A DNA stretch of 64,000 bases from an uncultured Bacteroidia bacterium (GCA_902774045.1 CACYGW010000006.1:1-64000); one strand, 5' to 3'; positions 34,791 through 44,567 are shown, counted from the first letter of the stretch. Notes: generated by a model from the letters alone, not told the origin. Numbers and translations: made by a program.

Positions 34791-34820
34791 CACCGCTTTT
34801 GCTTAAAGACTGTAAGTTAT

Positions 34821-35327
34821 ATGCACAATTACCAAATTGATCAGACCGATCAGAAAATTCTTTCTCTTCTTACAAAGAACGCAAGAATGCCTTTCCTGGA
34901 GATTGCCAGGATATGCGGGGTTTCCGGTGCCGCTATACATCAGCGAGTGAAAAGGCTTGAGGCTGCGGGAATTATAACAGGAGCACGCCTTCTGGTTAAG
35001 CCCCAGGCTCTGGGTCTAAATATCTGTGCATTCGTAAGCATCTCTTTGTCGGAGGCCAGCAAGTATCTGGAGGTGGTAGACCGCCTAAAGCAGATTCCGG
35101 AGATAGTGGAGTGTCATTTTGTAACCGGAAAATATGCCCTTCTGGTAAAGATGTATTGTTTTGACAACGACCATCTTATGGAGGTGCTGCTTAATACCAT
35201 CCAGAAGATTCCGCACATTTTGGCTACCGATACGGTTATAGCTCTTGACGAGGCCATAGACCGCCAGGTATGGGTTAAGGATTATAAGAGTAATACTACC
35301 TCCAAGAAGAAATCAAGCCTTAAATAA
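34821..35327 (+). CDS. Lrp/AsnC-family transcription regulator
   Basis: Start taken at the ATG at 34821 (168 residues), 30 bases after the promoter box. Residues ~5-60 form the winged helix (DQTDQKILSLLTKNARMPFL, VSGAAIHQRVKRLEAAGII). Residues ~70-145 are the RAM/AsnC ligand-binding domain (VECHFVTGKYALLVKMY). A lysine-rich tail follows. Members sense amino acids and regulate nearby or global genes; the target is unknown. The last eight bases overlap the convergent ispD gene. Confidence 0.9.
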   Translation: MHNYQIDQTDQKILSLLTKNARMPFLEIARICGVSGAAIHQRVKRLEAAGIITGARLLVKPQALGLNICAFVSISLSEASKYLEVVDRLKQIPEIVECHFVTGKYALLVKMYCFDNDHLMEVLLNTIQKIPHILATDTVIALDEAIDRQVWVKDYKSNTTSKKKSSLK

Positions 35328-36012
35328 GGTCTTCCCTGGTGGTAATTTTGATATTTTTCCTCTCTCCTACGCAGTAGAAGAGGGGAATTTTATTTGCCTG
35401 GGCCACGGAGGAATCGTCCGTAAAACTAATGTCGTAGGGCAGGTCGTAGGCGGCCTTTATGTCTTCTGAAAGGAAGAACTGCGGAGTTTGTACGGCGTAG
35501 ATTACAGACCTGTCTGCGCTGGCCCCGGGGACAGGATGCAGGAAACCATCGCCCCCCTTTTTTAAGACCTTGAGGGTATCGGTGATTGGCAGGCAGGGAA
35601 TCATATTGCGCACGCGGCCGCCGATGGCGGAGCGCATAGATTTCAGGAGGTCTGGGGAGACAAAGGGGCGAACTCCGTCGTGAATGGCCACAAGGGCCCC
35701 GTCCGGTACCTTTTCCAGGGCGGCCTTGACGGAATGGTATCTTGTGAACCCGCCCTTTACTATAATCTGAGGGGTGGAGAGGTTATTTTCTATGCAGTAT
35801 TGCTTCCAGTAAGGAATGTGCTCCTGAGGAAGCACTGTAACTACTTTTACGTCCGGGAAGGTGTCCGTAAATACGTCTATGGTAGTGTGAAGTATGCTTT
35901 TGCTGCCCAAGGAAAGGAATTGCTTGGGAATGTCCGCACCCATTCTTAGTCCGTGACCGCCAGCCGTTACAATTAGATAAAACTCTCTTTCCACCGCTTT
36001 ATTTTTTTTCAA
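35320..36012 (-). CDS. ispD: 2-C-methyl-D-erythritol 4-phosphate cytidylyltransferase
   Basis: Third enzyme of the MEP isoprenoid pathway. The CTP-binding stretch VTAGGHGLRMGADIPKQF is near residue 15. The invariant IHDGVRPFVS is near residue 110, and TDDSSVAQ is close to the C-terminus. Length 230 is normal. Divergent from mreB. Confidence 0.94.
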   Translation of the reverse strand: MKKNKAVEREFYLIVTAGGHGLRMGADIPKQFLSLGSKSILHTTIDVFTDTFPDVKVVTVLPQEHIPYWKQYCIENNLSTPQIIVKGGFTRYHSVKAALEKVPDGALVAIHDGVRPFVSPDLLKSMRSAIGGRVRNMIPCLPITDTLKVLKKGGDGFLHPVPGASADRSVIYAVQTPQFFLSEDIKAAYDLPYDISFTDDSSVAQANKIPLFYCVGERKNIKITTREDLI

Positions 36013-36114
36013 AATTACCCTTTAAAAATCAAATTTGAAAAATTTTTGTTTCCTAATCATTTTTTTTCTTCCAAATCCGTTGGGATTTTGTAAATTTACC
36101 AAAATTTTTTCGAT

Positions 36115-37137
36115 ATGGCATTTTCATTCTTCACACAAGAGCTTGCAATGGATTTGGGCACAGCCAATACTGTCATTTTTCACAATGACCAGATTGTACT
36201 GGATGAGCCCAGCATCGTTGCACTCGACAATAACACCGGCAAATGCATAGCCCTTGGAACACAGGCCAAGCTCATGCACGAGCGTACGAATCCCGGAATC
36301 AAGACTATCCGTCCTATGAAAGACGGCGTTATCGCAGACTTCAATGCCGCAGAGGTAATGATTCGCGGGTTCATTAAACAAGTTAACAGCAAGCATAAAT
36401 CCATATTCTCTCCCAACCTTAAGATTGTGGTTGGCATTCCTTCCGGCAGTACAGAGGTAGAGATTAGAGCCGTACGTGACTCTACGGAGCACGCCGGCGG
36501 ACGTAATGTCTTCCTAATCTACGAGCCTATGGCAGCAGCCCTGGGTATTGGAATGGACGTAGAGGCGCCTAAGGGCAATATGGTGGTTGATATCGGAGGT
36601 GGTACCGCAGAGATTGCCGTCATATCCCTTGGCGGTATAGTAGAGCAGCAGAGCATAAAGACTGCGGGAGACGAGTTTACCTACGACATTCAGCAGTATC
36701 TCCGCCAGCAGCATAATATCAAGGTGGGAGAAATCACCGCAGAAAGGGTTAAGATTTCCGTAGGTGCAGTGATTCCCCAGCTTGAGGAAGAACCGGATCC
36801 GTTCATCGTAAGGGGGCCTAACCTTCTTACAGGACATCCGGTAGAGGCCAGGATTACCTACTCGGAGATTGCCCACTGCCTGGACAAATCCATAGCCAAG
36901 ATAGAGGCCGCAATTCTGCACGTTTTGGAGCAGACTCCTCCGGAACTTTACTCTGACATTGTAGACAGCGGCATCTGGCTCTCCGGTGGCGGCGCACAGT
37001 TAAGAGGTCTGGCCCAGCGCTTTACAGAGAAGATGAACATCAAGTTCCACGTTGCGGAAGACCCTCTTAGGGCGGTGGCTCGCGGTACCTGCATCGCTCT
37101 AAAGAACGCTAATAATTATTCTTTCCTTATGAGGTAA
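36115..37137 (+). CDS. mreB: Rod-shape actin homologue MreB
   Basis: Membrane-bound actin-like filament that guides wall synthesis along the cell length. The phosphate loop AMDLGTANTVIF is near residue 11, VVDIGGGTAEIAVISLGG near 160, and the adenosine motif WLSGGGAQLRGL near 285. Length 340 is standard. First gene of mreB-mreC-mreD-mrdA-rodA, indicating a rod-shaped cell. Confidence 0.97.
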   Translation: MAFSFFTQELAMDLGTANTVIFHNDQIVLDEPSIVALDNNTGKCIALGTQAKLMHERTNPGIKTIRPMKDGVIADFNAAEVMIRGFIKQVNSKHKSIFSPNLKIVVGIPSGSTEVEIRAVRDSTEHAGGRNVFLIYEPMAAALGIGMDVEAPKGNMVVDIGGGTAEIAVISLGGIVEQQSIKTAGDEFTYDIQQYLRQQHNIKVGEITAERVKISVGAVIPQLEEEPDPFIVRGPNLLTGHPVEARITYSEIAHCLDKSIAKIEAAILHVLEQTPPELYSDIVDSGIWLSGGGAQLRGLAQRFTEKMNIKFHVAEDPLRAVARGTCIALKNANNYSFLMR

Positions 37138-37138
37138 A

Positions 37139-37963
37139 ATGGCCTCCAGGCAAAAAATATTCAACTCTTTATATTCTCTGACAATCTTCATTATTATGGA
37201 GATTGTCGCTTTGAATATAATGTACCGCAGCGGCAACGGGCAGGAGTTCTTCCTTACCAAGTTCTCCCAGCCCTTTGTAAAAGCCTTCTGGGGTCTTAGC
37301 CAGGGTATTGGGGATTATTTTTCGCTTAAAGGAATTAACGAAGATCTGGCCAAGGAGAATTTTGCCCTGCTGACGGCCCTTACGGCAGCGGGGGTAGATA
37401 CCACCGCGGCCCGGGAAGGGGTTGGGGCACAATCGGCCATAATAGAAAAATTCCGGTATACAAGGGCCTCCGTAGTTAAGATTAGTACCAACAAACATCA
37501 TAATTACCTTATCCTGGACAAGGGGGCAAGGGACAGCATCACTGCCCGCTCGGGGGTTATCACCCCCTTTGGAGTGGTGGGTATAATAGATACCGTGAGC
37601 AATGGTTATGCTTTTGCCCGTTCCTTCCAGAATCATAATTTCAACCTCAGCGTAAGGATAGGAAAGGAGGGTACCACCGGACCGCTGTCCTGGAATGGAA
37701 AATCCGGGGCCGTGCTAAGGGACATAAGCCTGCACTTTCCCTTCAGGATTGGAGACACCGTATATACCAGCGGCCTTTCTACCATCTTCCCTCCGGACAT
37801 CCCGCTGGGAATAATCAAGGAGGACAGAATCTCCAACGGTTCCACGCGCGAGTTTGACGTAGACCTGTTCCAGGACTACTCTTCCATTAGGTTCGTAACC
37901 GTCGTTTCCAACACGGAGAGAGAAGAAATCCTGGATCTGGAAAGAAAGGAGGCCGGCAGATGA
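37139..37963 (+). CDS. mreC: Rod-shape protein MreC
   Basis: Periplasmic partner that links MreB to the wall synthases and activates PBP2. One membrane helix at about residues 10-30, then a coiled-coil stretch and the MreC beta domain (residues ~110-265; LDKGARDSITARSGVITPFG, GDTVYTSGLSTIFPPDIPLG). Length 274 is typical. One base after mreB; the end overlaps mreD (ATGA). Confidence 0.94.
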   Translation: MASRQKIFNSLYSLTIFIIMEIVALNIMYRSGNGQEFFLTKFSQPFVKAFWGLSQGIGDYFSLKGINEDLAKENFALLTALTAAGVDTTAAREGVGAQSAIIEKFRYTRASVVKISTNKHHNYLILDKGARDSITARSGVITPFGVVGIIDTVSNGYAFARSFQNHNFNLSVRIGKEGTTGPLSWNGKSGAVLRDISLHFPFRIGDTVYTSGLSTIFPPDIPLGIIKEDRISNGSTREFDVDLFQDYSSIRFVTVVSNTEREEILDLERKEAGR

Positions 37964-38463
37964 GAAACAATCTTCTTACGGTATGCCTTCTTGTCTTTGC
38001 CCAGGTGCTGGTATGCAACTACCTTAGCCTGAGCCCCTACCTTACCCTTAGCATACTGCCCGTCATTCTTTTTGCCCTTCCCACAAAGTACGGCACGGTG
38101 GCCACTCTCTTCATTGCCTTTGCAATGGGACTGGCGGTAGATTTTATGGCAGAAGGGTGGCTGGGCCTGAACATTGTGGCCCTGCTTCCGGTTGCAGCGC
38201 TTAAAAGGGCCCTGTGCGAGGCCCTCTTCGGCGACGAAATCATAGAAAGGGAAGAGTCTTTCTCCTTTGAAAAATACGGCCTGGGTAAAATAATCTTCGG
38301 CATCATAGTATGCCAGGCCCTGTTCCTCTTCATTTATGTATGGGCCGATGGTAGCTCTGCCTATCCATTGTCCTTCAGCGCAACCCGCTGGCTTGTATCC
38401 TCCGTGGCCGGAGTGCTGGTTAGCATTCCCCTTGCCAATATGATAACCAAGGAGGACAGGTAA
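37960..38463 (+). CDS. mreD: Rod-shape protein MreD
   Basis: Small polytopic inner-membrane component of the elongasome, with about five predicted helices over 167 residues. Assigned mainly from hydrophobicity and position between mreC and mrdA (overlaps of four and one bases); the FAMGLAVDFMAEGWLGLN stretch is MreD-like. Confidence 0.9.
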   Translation: MRNNLLTVCLLVFAQVLVCNYLSLSPYLTLSILPVILFALPTKYGTVATLFIAFAMGLAVDFMAEGWLGLNIVALLPVAALKRALCEALFGDEIIEREESFSFEKYGLGKIIFGIIVCQALFLFIYVWADGSSAYPLSFSATRWLVSSVAGVLVSIPLANMITKEDR

Positions 38464-40301
38464 TGGCGGTAGAAAGAAGAGGCAAACTTATCATAGGCCT
38501 TATCGTTGCCTGTCTTATCCTGATAATCAAAATCTTCGTTATCCAGATAGTGGATGACAAGTACAAGATTAACTCCTCCAACAACTCTATGGTGTACGAG
38601 ATTATCTACCCCACAAGAGGAGTAATCTACGACAGGAACGGAGAAATCCTGGTAGGCAACAAGATGGCCTACGACATTATGGTCACCCCCAGGGAGGTAA
38701 CCCCCTTCGACACCCTCCTGCTGGCCAAGACCCTTGGCACCACCCCGGAGTTCATCCGCTCCAAGATGGCAGAGTACAAGAGGGACAGGAAGAAAATAGG
38801 ATTCCAGTCCGTGGTGATGATGAAGCAGGTTGATGCCGATACTTACACAAGTTTTGCAGAGATTTCCTACCTCTTCCCCGGAATAAAGGGGCAGACCAGA
38901 AGCATTAGGTATTATCCCGTGAATGCAGGAGGAAACCTGCTTGGCTACGTCTCAGAGGTTGACGGGGACTACATAAAAAAGCACCCGGACGAGTATCGCC
39001 CCGGCGATTATGCCGGCAAGACGGGCATAGAGGCCAGCCGGGAGAACGACCTGCGAGGAGAAAAAGGCTACAGCATTTATCTGCGTAATTCCAAGAACCA
39101 GATTCAGTCCCGCTACAATGACGGCTCCCTGGACAAGGAGGCCGTTCCGGGCAAGGACATTGTAACCACCATAGACGCCACCCTGCAACAATACGGCCAG
39201 AACCTTATGAAGAACAAGGTAGGTTCTCTGGTGGCCATTGAACCGGAAACAGGAGAAATTCTTGCCCTTATATCCAGCCCCGGTATTGACGTAGAGCAGC
39301 TTGGAGAAATAAGAAAGTACTACTCCAAGATTGCGGCCGACCCTTACAAGCCAATGTTCAACCGCGCGGTGCAGGCCTACTACCCTCCGGGCTCCGTATT
39401 CAAACTGGTCAACGGCCTAATCTGCCTTCAGGAAGGTACGCTCAAGGAGACAGACGTTTATCCCTGCTACAAGGGCTACACCTACGCAACTGACAGGAAA
39501 CTGGGCTGCCACAACCACGCGTCGCCACTTAGCCTGCAGAATGCCATAATGAATTCCTGCAACGCATACTTCTGCTACGCCCTTAGGGCAATGCTGGAGA
39601 ACCGCAAGTATTCTTCTATTGGCGAGGCTCTGGAAAAGTGGAACGAGTACGTTAACAGCTTTGGATTCGGGCACAAACTTGGCAGCGATTTCCCTTACGA
39701 GCTGTCCGGCACTATCCCCTCTTCAAAGACCTACAACAAGTATTACGGCAAGGGCCGCTGGAGGTTCGCAACCATAGTTTCCATATCCATAGGCCAGGGA
39801 GAAATAGGGGCCACGCCTCTGCAGATTGCTAATCTAAGCGCCATAATTGCCAACAGGGGCTGGTATAAAATCCCCCACCTGATAAAAGATTCGCCAAACC
39901 TTACCATAGATCCCAAATACAAGGAAAAGGTATATACAATGGTAGATACCACCCAGTTCCAGAAGGTTATTCCGGGTATGTGGAAGGCGGTGAATGCGGG
40001 CTGGGGCTCCGGAGCCACGGCCAGCATTGCATCTGTTCCGGGCCTGGATATCTGCGGAAAGACCGGCACGGCGCAGAACCCTCACGGGGCGGACAACTCC
40101 GTTTTCATCTGTTTTGCACCAATGGACAATCCCAAGATTGCCGTGGCGGCTTATGTAGAGAATGCGGGATTCGGAGCCAGCTGGGCTGCGCCTATAGCGT
40201 CGCTGTTGGTAGAAAAGTATCTTAACGGGGAGATTAGCCGTCCGGAACTTGAAGACCGCGTCCTGGAGGGAGACCTGATGTCAAAGGTAAAGGTTAAGTA
40301 G
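38463..40301 (+). CDS. mrdA: Penicillin-binding protein 2 (elongasome transpeptidase)
   Basis: Class B PBP that crosslinks peptidoglycan with RodA. Membrane anchor at residues ~10-28, pedestal with RGVIYDRNGEIL near residue 50. Catalytic serine in YPPGSVFKLVNGL near residue 310, SxN in NSCNAYF near 362, and KTG in CGKTGTAQNPHG near 530. Length 612 is normal. Start overlaps the mreD stop (TAATG). Confidence 0.95.
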   Translation: MAVERRGKLIIGLIVACLILIIKIFVIQIVDDKYKINSSNNSMVYEIIYPTRGVIYDRNGEILVGNKMAYDIMVTPREVTPFDTLLLAKTLGTTPEFIRSKMAEYKRDRKKIGFQSVVMMKQVDADTYTSFAEISYLFPGIKGQTRSIRYYPVNAGGNLLGYVSEVDGDYIKKHPDEYRPGDYAGKTGIEASRENDLRGEKGYSIYLRNSKNQIQSRYNDGSLDKEAVPGKDIVTTIDATLQQYGQNLMKNKVGSLVAIEPETGEILALISSPGIDVEQLGEIRKYYSKIAADPYKPMFNRAVQAYYPPGSVFKLVNGLICLQEGTLKETDVYPCYKGYTYATDRKLGCHNHASPLSLQNAIMNSCNAYFCYALRAMLENRKYSSIGEALEKWNEYVNSFGFGHKLGSDFPYELSGTIPSSKTYNKYYGKGRWRFATIVSISIGQGEIGATPLQIANLSAIIANRGWYKIPHLIKDSPNLTIDPKYKEKVYTMVDTTQFQKVIPGMWKAVNAGWGSGATASIASVPGLDICGKTGTAQNPHGADNSVFICFAPMDNPKIAVAAYVENAGFGASWAAPIASLLVEKYLNGEISRPELEDRVLEGDLMSKVKVK

Positions 40302-40302
40302 T

Positions 40303-41703
40303 ATGGGTAGTTATTCTTCATCAAGAGGAATCAGGCATTCCTACGATTGGAAGCTGATAGGCATCTATCTGGCTTTGGTACTCATAGGCCTTGCCAACAT
40401 CTACTCTTCCGTAATATCGTCGGAACCATCGTCCATCTTTGACACATCGGTCAGGAGTGGCATGCAGTGCATCTGGATTGCTACGTCCTTTGGCCTTGCA
40501 GTGCTTATCCTGTTCATTATCCCGGCCAGAATATGGGAGACGGGGTCCATTCCCTTCTACCTGGGGGTGGTGTTCCTGCTTTTTGCGGTAATCTTCGTGG
40601 GCTCCGAGGTCAAGGGCTCGCACTCCTGGTTCAGCTTTGGGGCGGTTAAGTTTCAGCCGGCAGAGATTTCCAAGATAACCACGTCCCTGGTACTGGCCCT
40701 TATAATGAGCCAGCCGGGCTTCAAGATGGCCAAGTTTGGGGATTTTGCAAAGATTGCCCTTATAATTGGCCTGCCTATGCTGGCCATATTGGCAGAGAAA
40801 GAGACAGGATCGGCCCTGGTATATATTGGTTTCCTGTTTGTTCTTTACCGGGAGGGGATGTCGGGGTGGATACTTACCTTCATAGGTATCATCATAGTGC
40901 TGTTCATCGTTACGCTTACGGTATCGCCTTTTACGGCCATTCTGGTGCTGATTTCTGCCATACTGGCTTTTAATCTTCTGCAGACGAGCCACAGGGCCAT
41001 AAACATTCTAATTGCGGCGGCGGTCATTATAGCCTTGGCAATTATAAAGTCAATAAACCTTACCCTTATTCTTGCCCTTGCCGCCATCCCCGCCCTGCTG
41101 TACTATGCCTACCGCAAGAGAAACAGTTTTATAATCGCCTCCGTAATAGCCGGCGTGGTGGGAATTCTGTTTGTGTTCTCTACCGATATTATCTTTAACA
41201 AGGTGCTGGGAGACCATCAGCGCAAAAGGATAGAGGTTCTTCTTGGAATGAAGGAAGACCCTTCCGGCGTGGGCTACAATGTTAACCAGAGTATGATTGC
41301 CATTGGCTCCGGCGGGTTCACGGGCAAGGGTTATCTGGAGGGCACCCAGACTTCCTATGGTTTTGTGCCGGAGCAGAGCACGGACTTTATCTTCTGCACG
41401 GTTGGCGAGGAGTGGGGCTTTGTGGGCTGCCTGTTTGTGATTAGCCTTTATTTTATGCTAATCCTGCGCATAATAAACGATGCAGAAAAAAGCCGCGAGC
41501 ACTTTACCCGAATTTACGGGTATTGCGTTGCGGCCTGTCTGTTTATGCACCTCTTTATTAATATAGGTATGACCATTGGCATTATGCCGGTAATTGGCAT
41601 ACCTCTGCCTATGATGAGTTATGGAGGCTCTTCTCTGTGGGCCTTTACCATCATGATATTCATCTTCCTGGTTTTGGACCACCAGGAGAAGAAGTATTTC
41701 TAG
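40303..41703 (+). CDS. rodA: Peptidoglycan glycosyltransferase RodA
   Basis: SEDS-family polymerase working with PBP2. About ten membrane helices; SEDS signatures include GVGYNVNQSMIAIGSGGFTG near residue 325 and QSTDFIFCTVGEEWGFVG near 355, and MPVIGIPLPMMSYGGSSL near the end. At 466 residues it is longer than E. coli RodA (370), with extra hydrophobic segments in the middle (~200-290). Last gene of the rod operon. Confidence 0.94.
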   Translation: MGSYSSSRGIRHSYDWKLIGIYLALVLIGLANIYSSVISSEPSSIFDTSVRSGMQCIWIATSFGLAVLILFIIPARIWETGSIPFYLGVVFLLFAVIFVGSEVKGSHSWFSFGAVKFQPAEISKITTSLVLALIMSQPGFKMAKFGDFAKIALIIGLPMLAILAEKETGSALVYIGFLFVLYREGMSGWILTFIGIIIVLFIVTLTVSPFTAILVLISAILAFNLLQTSHRAINILIAAAVIIALAIIKSINLTLILALAAIPALLYYAYRKRNSFIIASVIAGVVGILFVFSTDIIFNKVLGDHQRKRIEVLLGMKEDPSGVGYNVNQSMIAIGSGGFTGKGYLEGTQTSYGFVPEQSTDFIFCTVGEEWGFVGCLFVISLYFMLILRIINDAEKSREHFTRIYGYCVAACLFMHLFINIGMTIGIMPVIGIPLPMMSYGGSSLWAFTIMIFIFLVLDHQEKKYF

Positions 41704-41706
41704 GCT

Positions 41707-41958
41707 CTAGTCTCCGTAGGGATTGGCATTATCCCATTCCTTAAGTTCGTCTCCGTGGCGGTTTACGCAGTGGACGTATATCTTTTGTTTGTTTTCTTCT
41801 GTCTGACTGTTCCACCAAGCCGTGCAATGGGGATAGGTATAGGCGCCGGCCTCTACCTCTGCGCCGCCGGCGACCTTGGTGAGGCCTTTCTTTGCAATTC
41901 TTTCTTTTTCTGCGATGGGGAGGGATGTCCACCAAATCTCGATTGTATTTTCTGCCAT
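41707..41958 (-). CDS. Small protein with duplicated WW-S-EK-I motif, unknown function
   Basis: 83 residues, soluble, no signal peptide. Two similar segments are visible: IEIWWTSLPIAEKERI near residue 7 and TAWWNSQTEENKQKI near 46, followed by HCVNRHGDELKEW. The His/Cys content could bind a metal, but the spacing fits no motif known to me. It lies 24 bases after rhaT and may be the last gene of the rhamnose operon; it ends three bases from the convergent rodA stop. Confidence 0.6.
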   Translation of the reverse strand: MAENTIEIWWTSLPIAEKERIAKKGLTKVAGGAEVEAGAYTYPHCTAWWNSQTEENKQKIYVHCVNRHGDELKEWDNANPYGD

Positions 41959-41982
41959 ATTTAGAATTATTAATTCATATTT

Positions 41983-42993
41983 CTATTTAAGTACGTAAGG
42001 GATTACAAGGCTAATCATAAGCACCAGGATTCCGCCAACAAGCACCGTAACCGTTCTGCGGGAAACACCCTTCCATTCCTTTAGTATCACGCCCCAGATG
42101 TTGGAGAATATTATGTTAAGCGACATAAGTATGCACCAGCTGAAGGTGATAAGGGCGGGGTAATCTCCAAAGAAGCCCTTGCCCAGGCTAAGGCCAAAGA
42201 ACTGGCTGTACCACAGGGCTCCTGCAAGGGCGCAGAACAATATGTTGTTGCCCCAGAGGGCCTTGTTCTTATAATCTCCCCAGGTGTGGTTGCGGCTGTT
42301 CTGCCAGAAGCAGTAAACGGCGTTGGAAACGCAGCCGCCAAGGGTTACCAGAAGGGTGGCCGGGAGCGAAGCAAAAATGGGCTTTGAGCCTTCCCAGGCC
42401 AGGGGCGCGCCAAAATTAAGGCCAATATTGAAGCAGGCGCTCATAAAGCCGGCCAGCAGGGCCACCGTAAGGCCCTTGCTAAGGTTAAAGTCCTTTACGG
42501 CCTTCTTTCGCTCTTCTTCCGGCAGGTTCCTGGTTTTCATAACCCCGGCGGCACCTATTATGGCAATGCCTATGAGGGTTACAACCACTCCCACAACCAC
42601 GGCTCCCGTAATGGCGGAAGAGTTGCCGGTGAAAACAGGGCCAAGTATGGCACCCAGGCCGGAGCAGGCGCCAAGGGCTATGGACTGGCCCATAGCCACG
42701 CCAAGGTAGCGCATGCTAAGCCCAAAGGTAAGGCCGCCTATTCCCCAGAGCATTCCAAAGAACATAGTAAGCAGGCTGGCCTTTGGGTTGGCGGTAAAAA
42801 GCCCTATAAGACTCTCGCCCTGAGGCACGGCCAACAGGCCCCCCAGAAGGGGGAAGAGAAGCCAGGCAAACACACCCTGGACCATCCAGAATGTCTCCCA
42901 GCTCCAGGATTTTATTTTGTTGATGGGTACGTAGCTGCTGCTCTGGCAGAACGCGCCCACTGCTATTATAAGCAGACCTATAAGAACTTCCAT
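41983..42993 (-). CDS. rhaT: L-rhamnose/proton symporter
   Basis: Ten-helix inner-membrane permease of the drug/metabolite-transporter fold. The RhaT-type start (LIGLLIIAVGAFCQSSSYVP, ETFWMVQGVFAWLLFP) and overall 336-residue length fit. Start codon overlaps the rhaA stop (TAATG), so uptake and isomerisation are co-expressed. Confidence 0.92.
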   Translation of the reverse strand: MEVLIGLLIIAVGAFCQSSSYVPINKIKSWSWETFWMVQGVFAWLLFPLLGGLLAVPQGESLIGLFTANPKASLLTMFFGMLWGIGGLTFGLSMRYLGVAMGQSIALGACSGLGAILGPVFTGNSSAITGAVVVGVVVTLIGIAIIGAAGVMKTRNLPEEERKKAVKDFNLSKGLTVALLAGFMSACFNIGLNFGAPLAWEGSKPIFASLPATLLVTLGGCVSNAVYCFWQNSRNHTWGDYKNKALWGNNILFCALAGALWYSQFFGLSLGKGFFGDYPALITFSWCILMSLNIIFSNIWGVILKEWKGVSRRTVTVLVGGILVLMISLVIPYVLK

Positions 42994-44243
42994 TATCTCT
43001 TAGACGTTACCTCCTTGTGATATTTTTCTATGCAGGCAATGTACTCTTCTCCTACGGGAACTCCGTTCTTGTAGTTGAAGTAGTCGTACACAGCGCCAAA
43101 AGGGAGAGTCTTGGCCTCTTCCAGAAGAGCCAGTCTTTGGAAGCCTTTTCCGGAGGCCTCGTACTGGCGCAGTTTAGCAAGGGGTTCCAGCAGGGCGGAT
43201 AGTATGCACTTCTGGGTGGCGCGGGTTCCTATAAGGTAGGCGCCTATGCGGTTTATGCTGGCATCAAAGTAGTCCAGGCCCACGTGGGCGCGGCTTAGGC
43301 CGTCTGCCCTTACCAGTTCCTTGAAGAGGTCCAGGGTCTGGTCGTTCATAATTGTTACGTGGTCTGAATCCCAGCGTACGGGGCGGCTTACGTGCAGCAT
43401 AAGTTCCGGCACATAGAGAAGCAGGGAGGCTACTTTGTCTGCCACGTTTTCCGTGGGTTCGTAGTGGCCGGTGTCAAGGGTGTATATTACCTTGCGGGTG
43501 GCACAGTAGCCCTCGAAGAAGTCCATTGAACCAACGGTAAAGCTCTCAAGACCAATTCCAAAGAGTTTGGCTTCTACGCAGGACTTCATATCGGGCAGGT
43601 TCTCGGAGAGAATCTCGTCCAGCGATGCGGCCAGAAGCTCACGGTAATACTTGCGGTTAACGGTTAAATCCTTGCTGCCATCGTGAACCCATATATTCAT
43701 AATACAAGGGTCTCCCTGGGCTTTTCCCATAGCGTCCGCTATGCGGCGGCAGCGCTTTGTATGCTCTATCCAGAAGTCTCTTATGCCCTTGTCAGGATTG
43801 CTCAGGGACAGGTCTCCGCTCTTGGGATGAGAGAAGGAGGTGGAATTGAAGTCCAGTTTAAAGCCGTTCTCGCGGGCCCAGTCTATCCAGCTTTGGAAGT
43901 GTTCTACGCCAACCTGGTCCCTATCTACCAGTTTACCGCCGAAGTCTCCGTAAATCTCGTGCAGGTTTACGCGGTGGTTTCCTGCCAGAAGGGTTTTTAC
44001 AAATTCCAGATCCTGCCTTACCTGGGCAATGTTGGTGGCGCGGCCGGGGTAATTGCCCGTTGTCTGTATGCCGCCGGAAAGGGCTTCACCCCTTTCAAAG
44101 CCAACTACGTCGTCTGTCTGCCAGCAGTGAAGTGAAATCTGCTGCGCCTCCAACTGACTTATTGCTTTGTCTGTATCTACGCCAATGTCGGCATAGCGTT
44201 CCCTGGCAATTTCATAAGCCTTAAGTATCTGAGCTTCTTTCAT
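42993..44243 (-). CDS. rhaA: L-rhamnose isomerase
   Basis: Converts L-rhamnose to L-rhamnulose. The ATG at 44243 gives 416 residues, the usual size; the open frame further upstream crosses the promoter and is not used. Metal and substrate residues lie in stretches such as SLHCWQTDDVVGFE near residue 37, NIWVHDGSKD near 198, ESFTVGSMDFFEGY and YTLDTGHYEPTE. The kinase and aldolase genes (rhaB, rhaD) are not in the window. Confidence 0.95.
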   Translation of the reverse strand: MKEAQILKAYEIARERYADIGVDTDKAISQLEAQQISLHCWQTDDVVGFERGEALSGGIQTTGNYPGRATNIAQVRQDLEFVKTLLAGNHRVNLHEIYGDFGGKLVDRDQVGVEHFQSWIDWARENGFKLDFNSTSFSHPKSGDLSLSNPDKGIRDFWIEHTKRCRRIADAMGKAQGDPCIMNIWVHDGSKDLTVNRKYYRELLAASLDEILSENLPDMKSCVEAKLFGIGLESFTVGSMDFFEGYCATRKVIYTLDTGHYEPTENVADKVASLLLYVPELMLHVSRPVRWDSDHVTIMNDQTLDLFKELVRADGLSRAHVGLDYFDASINRIGAYLIGTRATQKCILSALLEPLAKLRQYEASGKGFQRLALLEEAKTLPFGAVYDYFNYKNGVPVGEEYIACIEKYHKEVTSKR

Positions 44244-44260
44244 ATTATGTGTGTTTTGCA

Positions 44261-44268
44261 CAAATTTA
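44261..44268 (-). promoter_or_regulatory. -7 box for rhaA-rhaT
   Basis: TAAATTTG on the minus strand, 18 bases before the rhaA ATG. Confidence 0.55.
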
Positions 44269-44405
44269 AAAAATTTTATCGTAAATTCTTTATCCCATAA
44301 AAGAGTTTTTATGTAATTTTCTTGGATAAATATGAGTGTTTTAATATATTCGCAATTTGTATGGGGAATTACACAAAAATATAATTTTAAACCACAACAA
44401 CCAAT

Positions 44406-44567
44406 ATGAAACACTTACATCTTAATCTTTCACGGAAAGATGCATATTATGTTGCACCTTACTGCGAATTGTTAGACTCAGACATGTCTGATGACGTTCT
44501 AAAGGCCAGCGGAACCGCCGGTGACTACAACAGCGACGATGATTATTACTATGATGAGGATTTTTAA
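44406..44567 (+). CDS. Short ORF (53 residues) before a fimbrillin-like gene
   Basis: ATG at 44406, TAA at 44565-44567. It opens MKHLHLNLSRKDAYYVAPYC, has an Asp-rich middle, an ASGTAG stretch, and ends DDDYYYDEDF. There is no obvious signal peptide. The fimbrillin-like lipoprotein gene starts 12 bases later on the same strand. Two other short ORFs (50454 and 52935) have the same context, a basic start and an acidic, aromatic tail. Function unknown; a peptide or small regulator tied to the surface lipoprotein is possible. Confidence 0.55.
   Translation: MKHLHLNLSRKDAYYVAPYCELLDSDMSDDVLKASGTAGDYNSDDDYYYDEDF

Noticed and set aside
44244..44414. 57-residue N-terminal extension of rhaA
   Set aside because: It runs through the -7 box at 44261 and is absent from the normal 416-residue enzyme.
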